Assembly: GCA_000754445.1 (NCBI GenBank)
Contig: JNSD01000002.1
Coordinates: forward strand, 62,001 to 126,000
Length of the DNA stretch: 64,000 bases
Direction: 5' to 3'
Source of the DNA: an actinobacterium acMicro-4
GTDB taxonomy: Bacteria > Actinomycetota > Actinomycetes > Actinomycetales > Microbacteriaceae
This document shows positions 18,699-27,939 of the stretch, in pieces. A model generated the notes under the pieces. That model was not told the DNA's origin. It ran no database searches and saw only the letters and a program-made list of their open reading frames with translations. A program made the position numbers and the translations under genes. The first letter of the stretch is position 1, and each line of letters starts with the position of its first letter.

Positions 18699-19757
18699 AT
18701 GACCTCAGCCTTCTCCTGGCCTGCCACCCTGAGCAGCCTGCTGGAGCGCACAGATCTCTCCATTGCAGAGGCTGGCGCGGCGATGGAGGCGGTCATTGCG
18801 GGGGAGGCCACGGATGCTCAGATCGCCGCGTTCCTGGTGGCGTTGCGGGCCAAGTCAGAAACCGTGGACGAAGTCGTGGGGTTTCGCGATGCCGCACTCC
18901 GTCACGCCGTTGCACTGCCCATTGATTCCATGGTCCTCGACATTGTGGGCACCGGGGGAGACCCTTACGGGGCAGTAGTCAATGTGTCGTCCATCGCCTC
19001 CATCGTTGCGGCGGCAGCGGGTGTTCCCGTGGCAAAGCACGGGAACCGCGCCGCGAGCTCGTCCTCGGGCGCTAGTGACGTCTTGGGAGTCTTGGGAATC
19101 AACATCGATGTCGAACCGCAGAGGGTTGCTGAGATTTTTAACCAGGTCGGCATTACCTACGTGAATGCGGCCAAGTTCCATCCGGGTTTCCGCCACGCAG
19201 CTACCGCCCGCCGGGAGATTGGTATTCCCACGGTCTTCAATATTCTTGGCCCACTGTGTAATCCTGCCAGGCCTGAAGCCAGCGGTGTCGGCGTCTCCAA
19301 CCTGGCACGCGTCCCACAGATGGCCGGTGTGTTTAGGACCAGGGGAGCAACCGCCCTCGTCTATCGCGGCGACGACGGTATCGACAAGATGACGACGACT
19401 GGTCACACCCACGTGTGGGAGGTGTCGATGGGTCAGATTCGTGAGCACGACATCAACTCCACTGAGCTGGGGATTACCCAGGCCAAGGTCGAGGACCTGC
19501 TCGGCGACGGTCCAGAGCACAATGCTGAATTAGCCCGCGACGTACTCGCTGGAGGCGCAGGGCCCGTGCGCGACATTGTGGCGCTCAACGCTGCCGCCGG
19601 TTTGGTCGCGTTCGCCCTGGCAGAGGATCCATCCGAGCGAGAACGTAGTTTGCTGGAGCGTCTGGCAGAGAAACTTGAGCTCGCCTACCGGACTATCGAC
19701 TCTGGTGCCGCAGCTCAGAAACTCAAGGATTGGGCCGAGGCGACCCAGTCGGTCTGA
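18699..19757 (+). CDS. trpD: anthranilate phosphoribosyltransferase
   Basis: Second step of tryptophan synthesis: anthranilate plus PRPP gives phosphoribosyl-anthranilate. The PRPP-binding motif GTGGD (84-88), KHGNRAASS (113-121) and the metal-binding acidic segment RGDDGIDK later in the chain are intact. The family usually has SGSAD after the arginine loop; here SSGASD. 352 aa is standard. It stands alone, away from other trp genes, and next to ctaE as is common in actinobacteria. Confidence 0.95.
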   Translation: MTSAFSWPATLSSLLERTDLSIAEAGAAMEAVIAGEATDAQIAAFLVALRAKSETVDEVVGFRDAALRHAVALPIDSMVLDIVGTGGDPYGAVVNVSSIASIVAAAAGVPVAKHGNRAASSSSGASDVLGVLGINIDVEPQRVAEIFNQVGITYVNAAKFHPGFRHAATARREIGIPTVFNILGPLCNPARPEASGVGVSNLARVPQMAGVFRTRGATALVYRGDDGIDKMTTTGHTHVWEVSMGQIREHDINSTELGITQAKVEDLLGDGPEHNAELARDVLAGGAGPVRDIVALNAAAGLVAFALAEDPSERERSLLERLAEKLELAYRTIDSGAAAQKLKDWAEATQSV

Positions 19758-19789
19758 GCGGGGAGACGGTTCACTCCGGGCGGTTTCGC

Positions 19790-19811
19790 TAATCTGACAT
19801 AATATAGATTA
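19790..19811. repeat. AT-rich inverted repeat between convergent genes
   Basis: TAATCT (19790-19795) and AGATTA (19806-19811) form a six-base inverted repeat with a ten-base AT-rich loop, in the 67-base gap between the trpD and NUDIX stops. It is far richer in A/T than the surroundings. It might be a weak bidirectional terminator or contain a -10 hexamer; neither can be shown. Confidence 0.35.
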
Positions 19812-19824
19812 TCGGATAGAACAA

Positions 19825-20277
19825 CTAGGGACTGAGGCGCGAGACCAGTTCCGGAAGGAATGCCGGTTCGAACGGCGTTGCAGCGGTGGGAATGTCTGCC
19901 GCGGAAAACCAACCCCAGTCAGTGACGTCGTGGTGTTCTTCGGGTGTCCAAAACTCGTTGGAGGGTTCAAAGCGTTCAGTGCGAACCAGGAAGTATTCGG
20001 CGTGTCCCCTATCGTGGTCCGCCTGGTCCCAGGCGACCTCGAAGTCGTAGAGCCAGACGGGTTGCCCCGCATCCGGGAATGCGCGCCCAGTTTCTTCAAA
20101 AAGCTCCCTCAGAGCGGCTTGAGAGTGGGTTTCACCGGGATCGACACCGCCGCCGGGGGTTATCCACCGGGAATACCCCGAGGAATCGGGTGCCATGGTC
20201 TTGAACAGCAACACAGCACCGGTGGGGTCCATCAAAAGGATACGACTGGTCTTTCGAAGGCCAGGAAGCGCTGCCAT
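19825..20277 (-). CDS. NUDIX hydrolase
   Basis: Hydrolyses nucleoside diphosphates linked to another moiety; substrate unknown. The Nudix box is complete: GGVDPGETHSQAALRELFEETG (the G-x5-E-x7-RE-U-x-EE-x-GU pattern). 150 aa from ATG 20277, which lies four bases after the stop of the upstream SDR gene, so the two are likely one transcript. The longer open frame would overlap the SDR gene by about 65 bases and is not favoured. Confidence 0.88.
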   Translation of the reverse strand: MAALPGLRKTSRILLMDPTGAVLLFKTMAPDSSGYSRWITPGGGVDPGETHSQAALRELFEETGRAFPDAGQPVWLYDFEVAWDQADHDRGHAEYFLVRTERFEPSNEFWTPEEHHDVTDWGWFSAADIPTAATPFEPAFLPELVSRLSP

Positions 20278-20281
20278 GGCG

Positions 20282-21049
20282 TTAGCTGTTGGGCAGGAAC
20301 GTGGAAACATCGCCAACCAACCGGGTGTGGTCGGGCGGGATGTCATCGACGATTGCGGAGGCCACCTCCGCGGCGAATTCTTCGACGTTGTAGAGCTTGC
20401 CTACCTGCTCTTTACGCAACTCAATGACGCCTGGATTAACCCGATTCAGAAGAGTTGCTGTTGCTGTTCCTTCAATCATGTCTCCAGAGACCACCACAAA
20501 GTCCACACCCTGAGCGCTCATCCCCTCAATCATGTCTCGGAGCGCGTCTTCGCCAGCTCGTTTAGACAGCGCAACTGGTAGGTACTCGGGCATGGTCGCC
20601 ACGTCGCGAATGAAGTGCGCCTGGTGACTGGTGACAAAGACAACCCTGGATCCACTCTCCATGATGGAGAGCGCTGCGCTCAGAAGCCCCACTTGGGCGT
20701 CGCGGTTGAGCCTCATGGCGTAGTCCTCGCCCATGCCTGCTTCCATGCCACCAGAGGCGTTTAGCACCAGAATGTCGAGGCCACCCCAGTGGTCTCTAAT
20801 CTGGGCAATCATGTGAGTTACGCCGATTGGATCAGTGAGGTCGGCGCCTATGGCCATAGCGGTGCCACCAGCTGCTTCAATGTCCGCGACAAGCTTTTCT
20901 GCTCGGGAGGCTTTGTTGCGGTAGTTGATCGCCACCGAAGCACCTGCCTCCGCCAAATACAGGGCTGTTTGGGCGCCAATTCCCCTGGAGGAGCCAGTCA
21001 CAAGTGCTCGAGCGCCGCTCAGTTGGCCAGGAAGCAAAGGATTCTTCAT
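20282..21049 (-). CDS. atypical SDR family oxidoreductase
   Basis: Rossmann-fold NAD(P)-dependent dehydrogenase of unknown substrate, 255 aa. The cofactor motif TGSSRGIG (18-25) and the NAS-type motif LVLNASGG are clear. The catalytic region is unusual: Ser141 is present, but the position four before Lys163 is Val159, not Tyr; the nearest tyrosine is Tyr156, giving Y-x6-K instead of Y-x3-K. From memory a conserved actinobacterial subgroup shows this pattern. Start ATG 21049 is preferred; a GTG nine codons upstream is possible. Likely co-transcribed with the NUDIX gene. Confidence 0.8.
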   Translation of the reverse strand: MKNPLLPGQLSGARALVTGSSRGIGAQTALYLAEAGASVAINYRNKASRAEKLVADIEAAGGTAMAIGADLTDPIGVTHMIAQIRDHWGGLDILVLNASGGMEAGMGEDYAMRLNRDAQVGLLSAALSIMESGSRVVFVTSHQAHFIRDVATMPEYLPVALSKRAGEDALRDMIEGMSAQGVDFVVVSGDMIEGTATATLLNRVNPGVIELRKEQVGKLYNVEEFAAEVASAIVDDIPPDHTRLVGDVSTFLPNS

Positions 21050-21125
21050 CCCCAAATCGTACCCTCCACTGTTCACCTTCCCGACCTATACTTGCCGACA
21101 ACACACCAACAGGAGGCGGTGATTT

Positions 21126-21884
21126 GTGTCCTATTTCGACGGCCGCCCTCCCAGGGTTATTGCCCACCGTGGTTTCTGCGCTGGACATGCCGAGAACACT
21201 ATCGGTGCCTTCCAGGCGGCCTTGGACGTTGGGGCAGACCTTCTAGAAACCGACGTTCACATCAGCAAAGACGGCCAGGTTATCGTCGCGCACGATGCTG
21301 ATCTGTCCCGAGTCGCGGGGCGGCCGGGCCTGGTCTCCGAGCTCACCGCGGCTGAACTCGCGAGTATTGATCTGGGGTTTGGGCAAGGTTTCCCCACGCT
21401 GGTGGAGGTCCTTGAGGCTTTTCCTGGAGCGAAATTCAACATTGACCTCAAAGCTCCCGAGGTGGTCGACCCTTTTGTTGATGTTGTCTCCCAGCTGCGG
21501 GCGCACGACCGCGTCCTGGTGGCGTCCTTTGACGAGGGGTCACGATCGAGGGCTGTCTCCCGGTTGCCCGGTGTCGTGAGCAGCACCAATTCCACCCAGG
21601 TCATCGAGGGGCGCTTGCGGTCGTGGTTGGGTCTCTCTGGGGCAACCTGGAGCATCCCACCTGAAATACGAGCGGTTCAGGTGCCACCAACCCACTGGGG
21701 AATGGCTCTGGTCACCCCGAGCTTTGTGAGAATGGTCCACTCGAAAGATCGTGAAATCCATGTCTGGACCATCAATGACGCCAAAGACATGGACCGTCTG
21801 CTCGACATGGGCGTGGATGGCATCATCACCGACCGCTCTGATATTGCTGTGACGGTGGTGGCCAAGCGACGCGTGCTTCTCTAG
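21126..21884 (+). CDS. glycerophosphodiester phosphodiesterase family protein
   Basis: Likely hydrolyses glycerophosphodiesters to glycerol-3-phosphate and an alcohol, in lipid turnover. The TIM-barrel GDPD motifs are IAHRGFCAGHAENTIGAF (catalytic His and metal Glu), LETDVHISKDGQVIVAHD, FPGAKFNIDLK and the C-terminal VHVWTI-like and GVDGIITDRSD segments. No signal peptide, so it is probably cytosolic. GTG start with AGGAGG ten bases upstream. Its TAG interlocks with the lnt stop in CTAG at 21881-21884. Confidence 0.9.
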   Translation: MSYFDGRPPRVIAHRGFCAGHAENTIGAFQAALDVGADLLETDVHISKDGQVIVAHDADLSRVAGRPGLVSELTAAELASIDLGFGQGFPTLVEVLEAFPGAKFNIDLKAPEVVDPFVDVVSQLRAHDRVLVASFDEGSRSRAVSRLPGVVSSTNSTQVIEGRLRSWLGLSGATWSIPPEIRAVQVPPTHWGMALVTPSFVRMVHSKDREIHVWTINDAKDMDRLLDMGVDGIITDRSDIAVTVVAKRRVLL

Positions 21885-23473
21885 CCAGCGACCCTTAGCT
21901 GTCCCCGGCGGTAGTGACCGAAGTGGCCGGTTCCCGCAACGATTAGGCCGGCCAGCGTAAAGCCCACAACTCCCAGCTCAATGTTTCTGCCTATCTGGGT
22001 GGCCGGGGTTTGGTAGGTGGCCAGCGGGACATCCATCACCATGTAACCCTCGGTGTAGGTGGGCAATCGATCGAGCTCAACGCCTGTGGGGTCCATGATC
22101 GCGCTGGTTCCCACCGTCGAGATGTTCACCACGCTGCGACCTGTTTCGATTGCGCGCATCTTCGCAATCGCTAACTGTTGAACGCTCTGGTCTGTCTGGC
22201 CAAAATCAGCGTTGTTGGTGGGAGCAAAAATGATGTCCGCTCCCCCGTCCATCATGGACCAGAGAATCTCGTCATCGACGATGTCGTAACAGATCGCCAC
22301 TCCCCCAACCGCTCCGGCAACATCGAAGACCGCGTCGCGCTCCCCAAACGAGTAATCCCTCGGGATCATGTCGAAGAGTGGCGGCGCCAAAGGATAGAAA
22401 AAGTCCCGCGCCGGGAGATATTCGGCGAAGGGAACGGGATGAATCTTGTCGTACTGATCGCGAACAACGGATTGTCCAAGCTCATCATCGAAGTCCCACA
22501 ACAAAATTGTGTTGAACGTTTCTTCCCCTGATTTGGTGATTGTTCCGACAATCAACGGAGCGTCCATTTCCCTGGACACTTCTGTCGCGATGGCCGCGGC
22601 TTCCGGGAAACGCAAAGGGTCAATGTCGGAGGCGTTCTCAGGCCACACCACCACGTCCACATCGAGTCCATAGAGCTCTTTCGTGACCAGGTAGTGATCG
22701 CGCAGATTGTCGCCACGCTCATACTGGGCAAACAATCCGGCATCGGCGTTGCCCTGCACGGCAAGAACTCGCAACGAACCTGAGGTCGTCACCGGATAGG
22801 CGGGCCAGACCAGGAGCGCGAGGGCCACAGCGACCCCCAGGCTCGCTCTGGATTCCAGGGGCAGACGTGTCTCGGCCACGAGTGCCACCACCAGTGCTGC
22901 GGCCCACGCCAGGAGAAAGCTCATGCCACTCGTACCCACCCACGCCACCAGCGAGGCCAGAGGGCCTTCGGACTGGCTTTGGGCGATGCGACCCCACGCA
23001 AAACCACCAAACGGGAATACTGAGGCGAGCGCCTCTCGGAGCATCCATGCGCCACCGACGAGAGCGGGAACAATGCCCAGTCGCCCGGCAATGGTGTCCC
23101 AGTGGCGTGAACCGTAGCGCCAGATCAGGGCAATCAGCGCCATCCCCAGGGCAAAAAACAGTACTTGAAGGAGGGTGAGAGCAATCCAGGGAACTAGGCC
23201 CAAATACACGGTGAGCCACCAAATCATGATTCCGTAGAAGCTGAAGCCACCTATGGCACCAATAATCAGTGCTTTCCCGAAACCCACACCGCGCACGGAA
23301 GCCATCATCACAGCGGTTCCCAGCAGTGTGAGGGGCCACCAATCGCGGTCCGGGAACCCGAGATCCATGAGCCACCCGGCCAACACTGCCAGGGTGAGCG
23401 CGACCGGAAGAGTCGGCACAAATCGCAGATATGCGCGGCTGTGGCGCTCGATCAGATTCCTGTGGTTCATCAC
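21881..23473 (-). CDS. lnt: apolipoprotein N-acyltransferase
   Basis: Adds the third acyl chain to the N-terminal cysteine of lipoproteins at the outer face of the membrane. An N-terminal block of six or so helices (about 15-215) is followed by the nitrilase-like domain with the catalytic triad: Glu in WPENAS (near 280), Lys in DKIHPVPFAEYLP (near 341) and Cys in AICYDI (near 394). A final helix is near the C-terminus. 530 aa. Nine bases downstream of helY. Its presence implies triacylated lipoproteins such as CtaC. Confidence 0.93.
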   Translation of the reverse strand: MMNHRNLIERHSRAYLRFVPTLPVALTLAVLAGWLMDLGFPDRDWWPLTLLGTAVMMASVRGVGFGKALIIGAIGGFSFYGIMIWWLTVYLGLVPWIALTLLQVLFFALGMALIALIWRYGSRHWDTIAGRLGIVPALVGGAWMLREALASVFPFGGFAWGRIAQSQSEGPLASLVAWVGTSGMSFLLAWAAALVVALVAETRLPLESRASLGVAVALALLVWPAYPVTTSGSLRVLAVQGNADAGLFAQYERGDNLRDHYLVTKELYGLDVDVVVWPENASDIDPLRFPEAAAIATEVSREMDAPLIVGTITKSGEETFNTILLWDFDDELGQSVVRDQYDKIHPVPFAEYLPARDFFYPLAPPLFDMIPRDYSFGERDAVFDVAGAVGGVAICYDIVDDEILWSMMDGGADIIFAPTNNADFGQTDQSVQQLAIAKMRAIETGRSVVNISTVGTSAIMDPTGVELDRLPTYTEGYMVMDVPLATYQTPATQIGRNIELGVVGFTLAGLIVAGTGHFGHYRRGQLRVAG

Positions 23474-23482
23474 CCGGAGAGC

Positions 23483-25894
23483 CTAAATCACGCTGCTGAG
23501 AGCGACGATGCCCCGAAACACACTTGCCCTGGAGGCAAGTGCCACACGCTGCACTGGTCCCTCACCGCTCGAGGCAATCTGGTCGAGGACATCGATGACT
23601 TGTTTGCACCAGCGAACAAAGTCACCGGCGGTGAGCTCGCCCTCCTCGAGGACATCCTCGAGTCGCTCGCCGGAAGCCCAGCGATAGAGCGGCAGAGCCA
23701 GTTGTGCCTGCAGGTCGGTGCCCTCGGGGAGCTGGTGCTCGCGCTCCACGGCAGCAAGTTTGGAGCGTTGCCTCCTCGTTTCTGCAAAGGCATGAGGGAA
23801 TTGGCCACCCGGCATGTCTTTGGGATGGACGGCGGTGTCATCACGGCGTGGTTCATACACCAGCGTTGCCACCACAGCGACAAGTTCCGCTCCGCTGAGC
23901 TCGCTCCAGACCTGACGTCTCAAGCACTCCGCAACAAGCAAATCGCGCTCACCATAGATGCGCCGGAGGGTTTCGCCGTGCGGGGTCAGACTGAGTTGTT
24001 CGTCCTCGCCTGCCAAATAGCCGGTCTCGAGGAGAACCTCGAGAATACGATCGAAGACCACCGAGATAGCTGCCGTCCTGCTCTTGATTTGGCGCCTGAT
24101 GCGGTCAGTGTCGCGCTCGAGTTTCCACCACCGCTCAGCCCAGCGAGCGTGCGCTTCGCGCTCAGGACACTCGTGGCAGCTGTGGCGTTTCATAACTGCG
24201 CGCAAGCGGCTGAGGTCTTTCCCGACCTCGCCACCGGCCTTCTGGGATTTGCGTTGACCGTGTTCCCTCTCGAGGTCGCTGAGCTCTCGGCGCAGCCCCG
24301 CGTATTCACGGAAATCCCCGAGATGGCACTCGAGCGATTGCGCATAGCCGGTGAGGGACTCCTCGTTCTTTCGCACGGTCCGGGCGAGCTCGACGACGTG
24401 CCTATCTGCTTGGAACTGGGCAAAGGATGACTCCAATACCCCCCTGGTGCGCTCAACCCCGAACTGGGCAATTAGATTGACCGCCATGTTGTAGGTGGGG
24501 CTAAAGCTCGACTTGAGGGGATAGGAACGCCTGGAGGCCAGTGCTGCAACAGCTTCGGGGTTGATTCCTGGCTGCCAAATGATGACCGAGTGTCCCTCAT
24601 CGTCAATCCCCCTCCTTCCGGCACGACCGGTGAGCTGGGTGTATTCCCCCGCGGTGATTGGTACTCGCGCTTCGCCGTTGAATTTCTCGAGCTTCTCGAG
24701 AACGACCGTGCGAGCTGGCATGTTGATGCCAAGGGCCAGTGTTTCCGTGGCGAACACAACCTTGAGCAATTTGCGACGGAAAAGCTCCTCGACGGTTTCT
24801 TTGAAAATCGGCAACATACCGGCGTGGTGAGCGGCAACGCCGCGGACCACGCCATCAAGCCACGTATGGTAACCAAGCACGCCTTTGTCATCATCGTCGA
24901 GGCGTTGGCAACTCTCTTCGACAAAATCAAGAATCTGAGCTTGCTCCTCGTGGCTTGTCAGCTTTACTGACCCTCGCAAGACCTGCGTCACCGCCTGATC
25001 GCACCCGGCCCTCGAGAAGATAAAGAAGATGGCCGGTAGTAGGTCATCCCCATCGAGCATGCGGATGACATCGGAGCGATAAACCTTGTTCTTCTTCTCC
25101 TCGTAGCGGGCGTATCGGGGGGCTCCTCTAGTGCGCCCTCGGCCTGTTGAGTGACGACCCAGCATGTGGGCCATGCTGACGACCTCCGGATTCACTTCGA
25201 GAGAGCTTTTTTTCTTAGCAAAAAGAGGCAGCAGCTTGTGGGCAAACATCATGTGTTGGTGGAGGGGCACGGGGCGATCTTCCGACACGATCACATCGGT
25301 GTGTCCGCGGACGGTGTGCAACCAGTCGCCAAATTCCTCAGCGTTGGAGACAGTGGCACTCAAAGAAATCAGTTGAACCCAGGAGGGTAAGTGGATGATG
25401 ACTTCCTCCCACACCGCGCCGCGGAAGCGGTCTGCGAGGTAGTGGACTTCGTCCATCACGACATAACCGAGGTTCTCCAAGAGAGCGCTATCGGCATAGA
25501 GCATGTTGCGCAGTACTTCCGTGGTCATGATGACAACCCGGGCGCCAGGATTAATGCTTGTATCGCCGGTGAGGAGACCAATTTCTGAATACCCGTAGCG
25601 CTCAACCAGCTCCTGATACTTCTGGTTGGAGAGCGCTTTCATGGGTGCTGTGTAAAACACCTTAACCTGGGGCTGTTGCAGGGCCACGTGGATGGCAAAC
25701 TCGGCGACAATGGTTTTTCCGGCTCCGGTAGGTGCTGCTACTAGGACGCCCTTACCCGACTCCACGGATTCGCAGGCGTAGATCTGGAACGGGTCTAAAT
25801 CGAAACTCAGACTGTTGCGAAACTCATCCAGGCGCGGAGAAGTGCGCCTGGCCGCCGCTGCCCGGTATCGTTCTGCGGGGCTTGCCTCAACCAT
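23483..25894 (-). CDS. helY: DEAD/DEAH-box helicase of the HelY/Ski2 type
   Basis: Large ATP-dependent RNA/DNA helicase related to Mtr4/Ski2, probably in RNA processing or decay. Motif I AAPTGAGKT (about 53-61), motif II DEVHYLADRFRG, motif III SATVSNAEEF and motif VI QLTGRAGRRGID are intact; a C-terminal DSHCT-like domain follows. From ATG 25894 it is 803 aa, somewhat short for HelY (often 850-900). That ATG overlaps the tatC end by eight bases (ATGGTTGA), supporting it over upstream starts inside tatC. Gene order helY-tatC-tatA-pafC-pafB matches mycobacteria. Confidence 0.92.
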   Translation of the reverse strand: MVEASPAERYRAAAARRTSPRLDEFRNSLSFDLDPFQIYACESVESGKGVLVAAPTGAGKTIVAEFAIHVALQQPQVKVFYTAPMKALSNQKYQELVERYGYSEIGLLTGDTSINPGARVVIMTTEVLRNMLYADSALLENLGYVVMDEVHYLADRFRGAVWEEVIIHLPSWVQLISLSATVSNAEEFGDWLHTVRGHTDVIVSEDRPVPLHQHMMFAHKLLPLFAKKKSSLEVNPEVVSMAHMLGRHSTGRGRTRGAPRYARYEEKKNKVYRSDVIRMLDGDDLLPAIFFIFSRAGCDQAVTQVLRGSVKLTSHEEQAQILDFVEESCQRLDDDDKGVLGYHTWLDGVVRGVAAHHAGMLPIFKETVEELFRRKLLKVVFATETLALGINMPARTVVLEKLEKFNGEARVPITAGEYTQLTGRAGRRGIDDEGHSVIIWQPGINPEAVAALASRRSYPLKSSFSPTYNMAVNLIAQFGVERTRGVLESSFAQFQADRHVVELARTVRKNEESLTGYAQSLECHLGDFREYAGLRRELSDLEREHGQRKSQKAGGEVGKDLSRLRAVMKRHSCHECPEREAHARWAERWWKLERDTDRIRRQIKSRTAAISVVFDRILEVLLETGYLAGEDEQLSLTPHGETLRRIYGERDLLVAECLRRQVWSELSGAELVAVVATLVYEPRRDDTAVHPKDMPGGQFPHAFAETRRQRSKLAAVEREHQLPEGTDLQAQLALPLYRWASGERLEDVLEEGELTAGDFVRWCKQVIDVLDQIASSGEGPVQRVALASRASVFRGIVALSSVI

Positions 25895-26693
25895 CAGAAC
25901 CGGTGTCTGCTCCCCTGAGAAGTTTCGCCGCCTTCTTGGCCACGCGAGCATCGTTAATCCCCGCGATTCCGGCTGCCACAAAATACAAAATGATCATCGG
26001 AATCGCCAAGAGAACCATAGAAACCACGTCCGCGGCAGGGGTGGCGAGAGCCGTAAACAGCGCGATGGTGACAATCGCCCACCGCCACCCTTGGATGATG
26101 GCCTTGGCGCTCAGAACGCCGATGACGTTGAGAAGGACAAGAAACACGGGGAGCACGAACCCGACTCCCACGGCCACGACCAGTTTGAGGGCAAAATCAA
26201 GATAAATCTTGGCACTGAGCAGGGTCGAGGACTGGTCCGGTGCGAAACTCGTGAGCAGGACAACAATGTTTGGCAATACCAACCATCCGGCAGTCACTCC
26301 GGCGAAAAACAGGGGCACTGAGGCTGCGAGGAACCCGACGGCATAGCGCCGCTCCCGTCGTTTCAGCGCCGGGACAAAAAACGCCCAGACCTGGTAGAGC
26401 CACACTGGTGCTGCCATCACAATGCCAAGGACCAAAGAAATAGCGACCTTGGTATCAAACGCCTCAGTTACGGAGGTGTAGTTGATATCGGCGTCTCTAT
26501 TGGTCTCGCGGGCGATTTCCATGACGGGTTCGCTCAGAGCGGCCCAGACAGGGTCAGCCAGAAACCAGCCTCCAACGGCTCCCAGAACAATAGACAAGCC
26601 CACGATACCAAGCCTCCGTCGAAGCTCAAGAAGATGATCTCCCAGGGTCATCCGGCCCTCGGGAGACTTGAAACGGCGGCGAGACTCCGCCAC
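25887..26693 (-). CDS. tatC: Sec-independent (Tat) translocase subunit TatC
   Basis: Twin-arginine signal receptor of the Tat export pathway. Six membrane helices are visible, with the hallmark N-terminal MTLGDHLLELRRRL and the first-loop segment ALSEPVMEI, and the central VWLYQVWAFFVPALKRRERR motif. 268 aa. It lies two bases after tatA and overlaps helY. The Rieske protein QcrA is a known type of Tat substrate. Confidence 0.96.
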   Translation of the reverse strand: MAESRRRFKSPEGRMTLGDHLLELRRRLGIVGLSIVLGAVGGWFLADPVWAALSEPVMEIARETNRDADINYTSVTEAFDTKVAISLVLGIVMAAPVWLYQVWAFFVPALKRRERRYAVGFLAASVPLFFAGVTAGWLVLPNIVVLLTSFAPDQSSTLLSAKIYLDFALKLVVAVGVGFVLPVFLVLLNVIGVLSAKAIIQGWRWAIVTIALFTALATPAADVVSMVLLAIPMIILYFVAAGIAGINDARVAKKAAKLLRGADTGSDG

Positions 26694-26695
26694 GA

Positions 26696-26902
26696 TTACC
26701 GGGTGGGGGCGTCTGGCCCGTCAGACCCCTTGCCAGCGGTGGTCGAGCCTTTGGGGTCGTCGTCGCCACGAACTTCGGTCTTGAAGATTTTGAGGGATTG
26801 ACCGAGGCTTTTTGCCAAACCGGGAAGTTTTGGGGCACCAAAGAGGAGCAAAACGACGACGAGCACAATCAGGCCAGTCCAGCCACCCAGGTTTCCAGAC
26901 AT
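26696..26902 (-). CDS. tatA: Tat translocase subunit TatA
   Basis: Pore-forming small subunit of the Tat system. 68 aa: one N-terminal membrane helix (about 8-24, GLIVLVVVLLLFGAPKLPGL), an amphipathic helix with the FGAPKLP hinge and KSLGQSLKIFK, then a charged tail. AAAGGGAAC precedes the ATG. No tatB is adjacent, as usual for actinobacteria where it is encoded elsewhere. Confidence 0.95.
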   Translation of the reverse strand: MSGNLGGWTGLIVLVVVLLLFGAPKLPGLAKSLGQSLKIFKTEVRGDDDPKGSTTAGKGSDGPDAPTR

Positions 26903-26952
26903 AATGTTCCCTTTCAGTTGATGCGGTAGTCACTCTAGCACCGAGGTGCTGA

Positions 26953-27939
26953 TTACCCTCTGGGTTGGTAGGCCAGAAGAGCGTCCTTAGCAAACTCCTT
27001 GACGGCCGCCACCGCGGAGCCCGGTGAGACGACCCTCACAAGTGTGGGGTGGGCGGCAGCGAAGCGGGTCAGGGAACCGTAGTGGGCGAAGGGAATCTCC
27101 ACCCGCAGTGCACCCTCGCCGGCTGGGTGGCTGAATCCCCGGGGAAGATAGTCGGCAATGACCGGTAGGGCACCCACCGTGGTGTCGATGACTACGGTGA
27201 TGTCATCACTCGAGGGCTGGAAGAGCTCTGGCGAAATATCGTCAATGAGGGACTCATGGTCGCCCTGCGCGTTCTCGGTGGCTTCCACGCTTTCCATGTG
27301 ATCAACCCGGAATGTGCGAAGCGCCTGCCGATGGTGGCACCATGCCCTGACATACCACGCTGCGTCCCTGGACTCGAGGACGAGGGGGTCAATGATTCTG
27401 GTCCCTGTTTCCCCGGCTTTGTTGTGATACACGATGGAGACCGAGACCTTGGTGTCTATAGCGTTATTGAGAATCTGGAGGTGACCCTCAGCGACTGGTT
27501 GGGCAATCGCGATTCGATCCGAATAGCCGTGGGAGCTCCCCCGCCTGATTTTGGCAAGCACTTCATCGATGTCACCCCGGCCCGAATAGGCCGGGTGTGC
27601 AGCCAGATACTGGAGTCCTGCAATCAGTGCCGACGCTTCGCGGGCCGTGAATCGCGGAGAGTGATCAATTGCCACAGTGTTCCAAAAGGTGATTACGCGT
27701 TGTTCCTCAAAGAGGTCCCAGTCGATATCGAAGAGATCGAGGTGAGAGTATGCGAGATTCTCTCCCGGTATTCCGGCACAGGCGATGAGGTGGACTGCCG
27801 CAACAATGTCGTCCTCGCTGCGCGAAAACTGGCGGGCCGCCTCAGCAACGCTCACTTCGCCCTTGTCCAGCACATAGGGCACTAACGCCAGAAACAGCAT
27901 CAGGTTGTCGGTCGCTCTAGGGCGAGGGCGTTTAGCCAT
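26953..27939 (-). CDS. pafC: PafC, WYL-domain DNA-damage transcription regulator
   Basis: Partner of PafB; the PafBC complex activates many DNA-damage genes independently of LexA/RecA in mycobacteria. N-terminal winged helix-turn-helix (about 10-75, TDNLMLFLALVPYVLDKGEV), WYL domain with a W-Y-V-x-A-W segment (ESRDAAWYVRAWCHHRQALRTF, written here in parts around 195-215) and a C-terminal WCX domain. 328 aa. It overlaps pafB by eight bases. pafA and the rest of the Pup-proteasome genes are not next to it. Confidence 0.92.
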   Translation of the reverse strand: MAKRPRPRATDNLMLFLALVPYVLDKGEVSVAEAARQFSRSEDDIVAAVHLIACAGIPGENLAYSHLDLFDIDWDLFEEQRVITFWNTVAIDHSPRFTAREASALIAGLQYLAAHPAYSGRGDIDEVLAKIRRGSSHGYSDRIAIAQPVAEGHLQILNNAIDTKVSVSIVYHNKAGETGTRIIDPLVLESRDAAWYVRAWCHHRQALRTFRVDHMESVEATENAQGDHESLIDDISPELFQPSSDDITVVIDTTVGALPVIADYLPRGFSHPAGEGALRVEIPFAHYGSLTRFAAAHPTLVRVVSPGSAVAAVKEFAKDALLAYQPRG

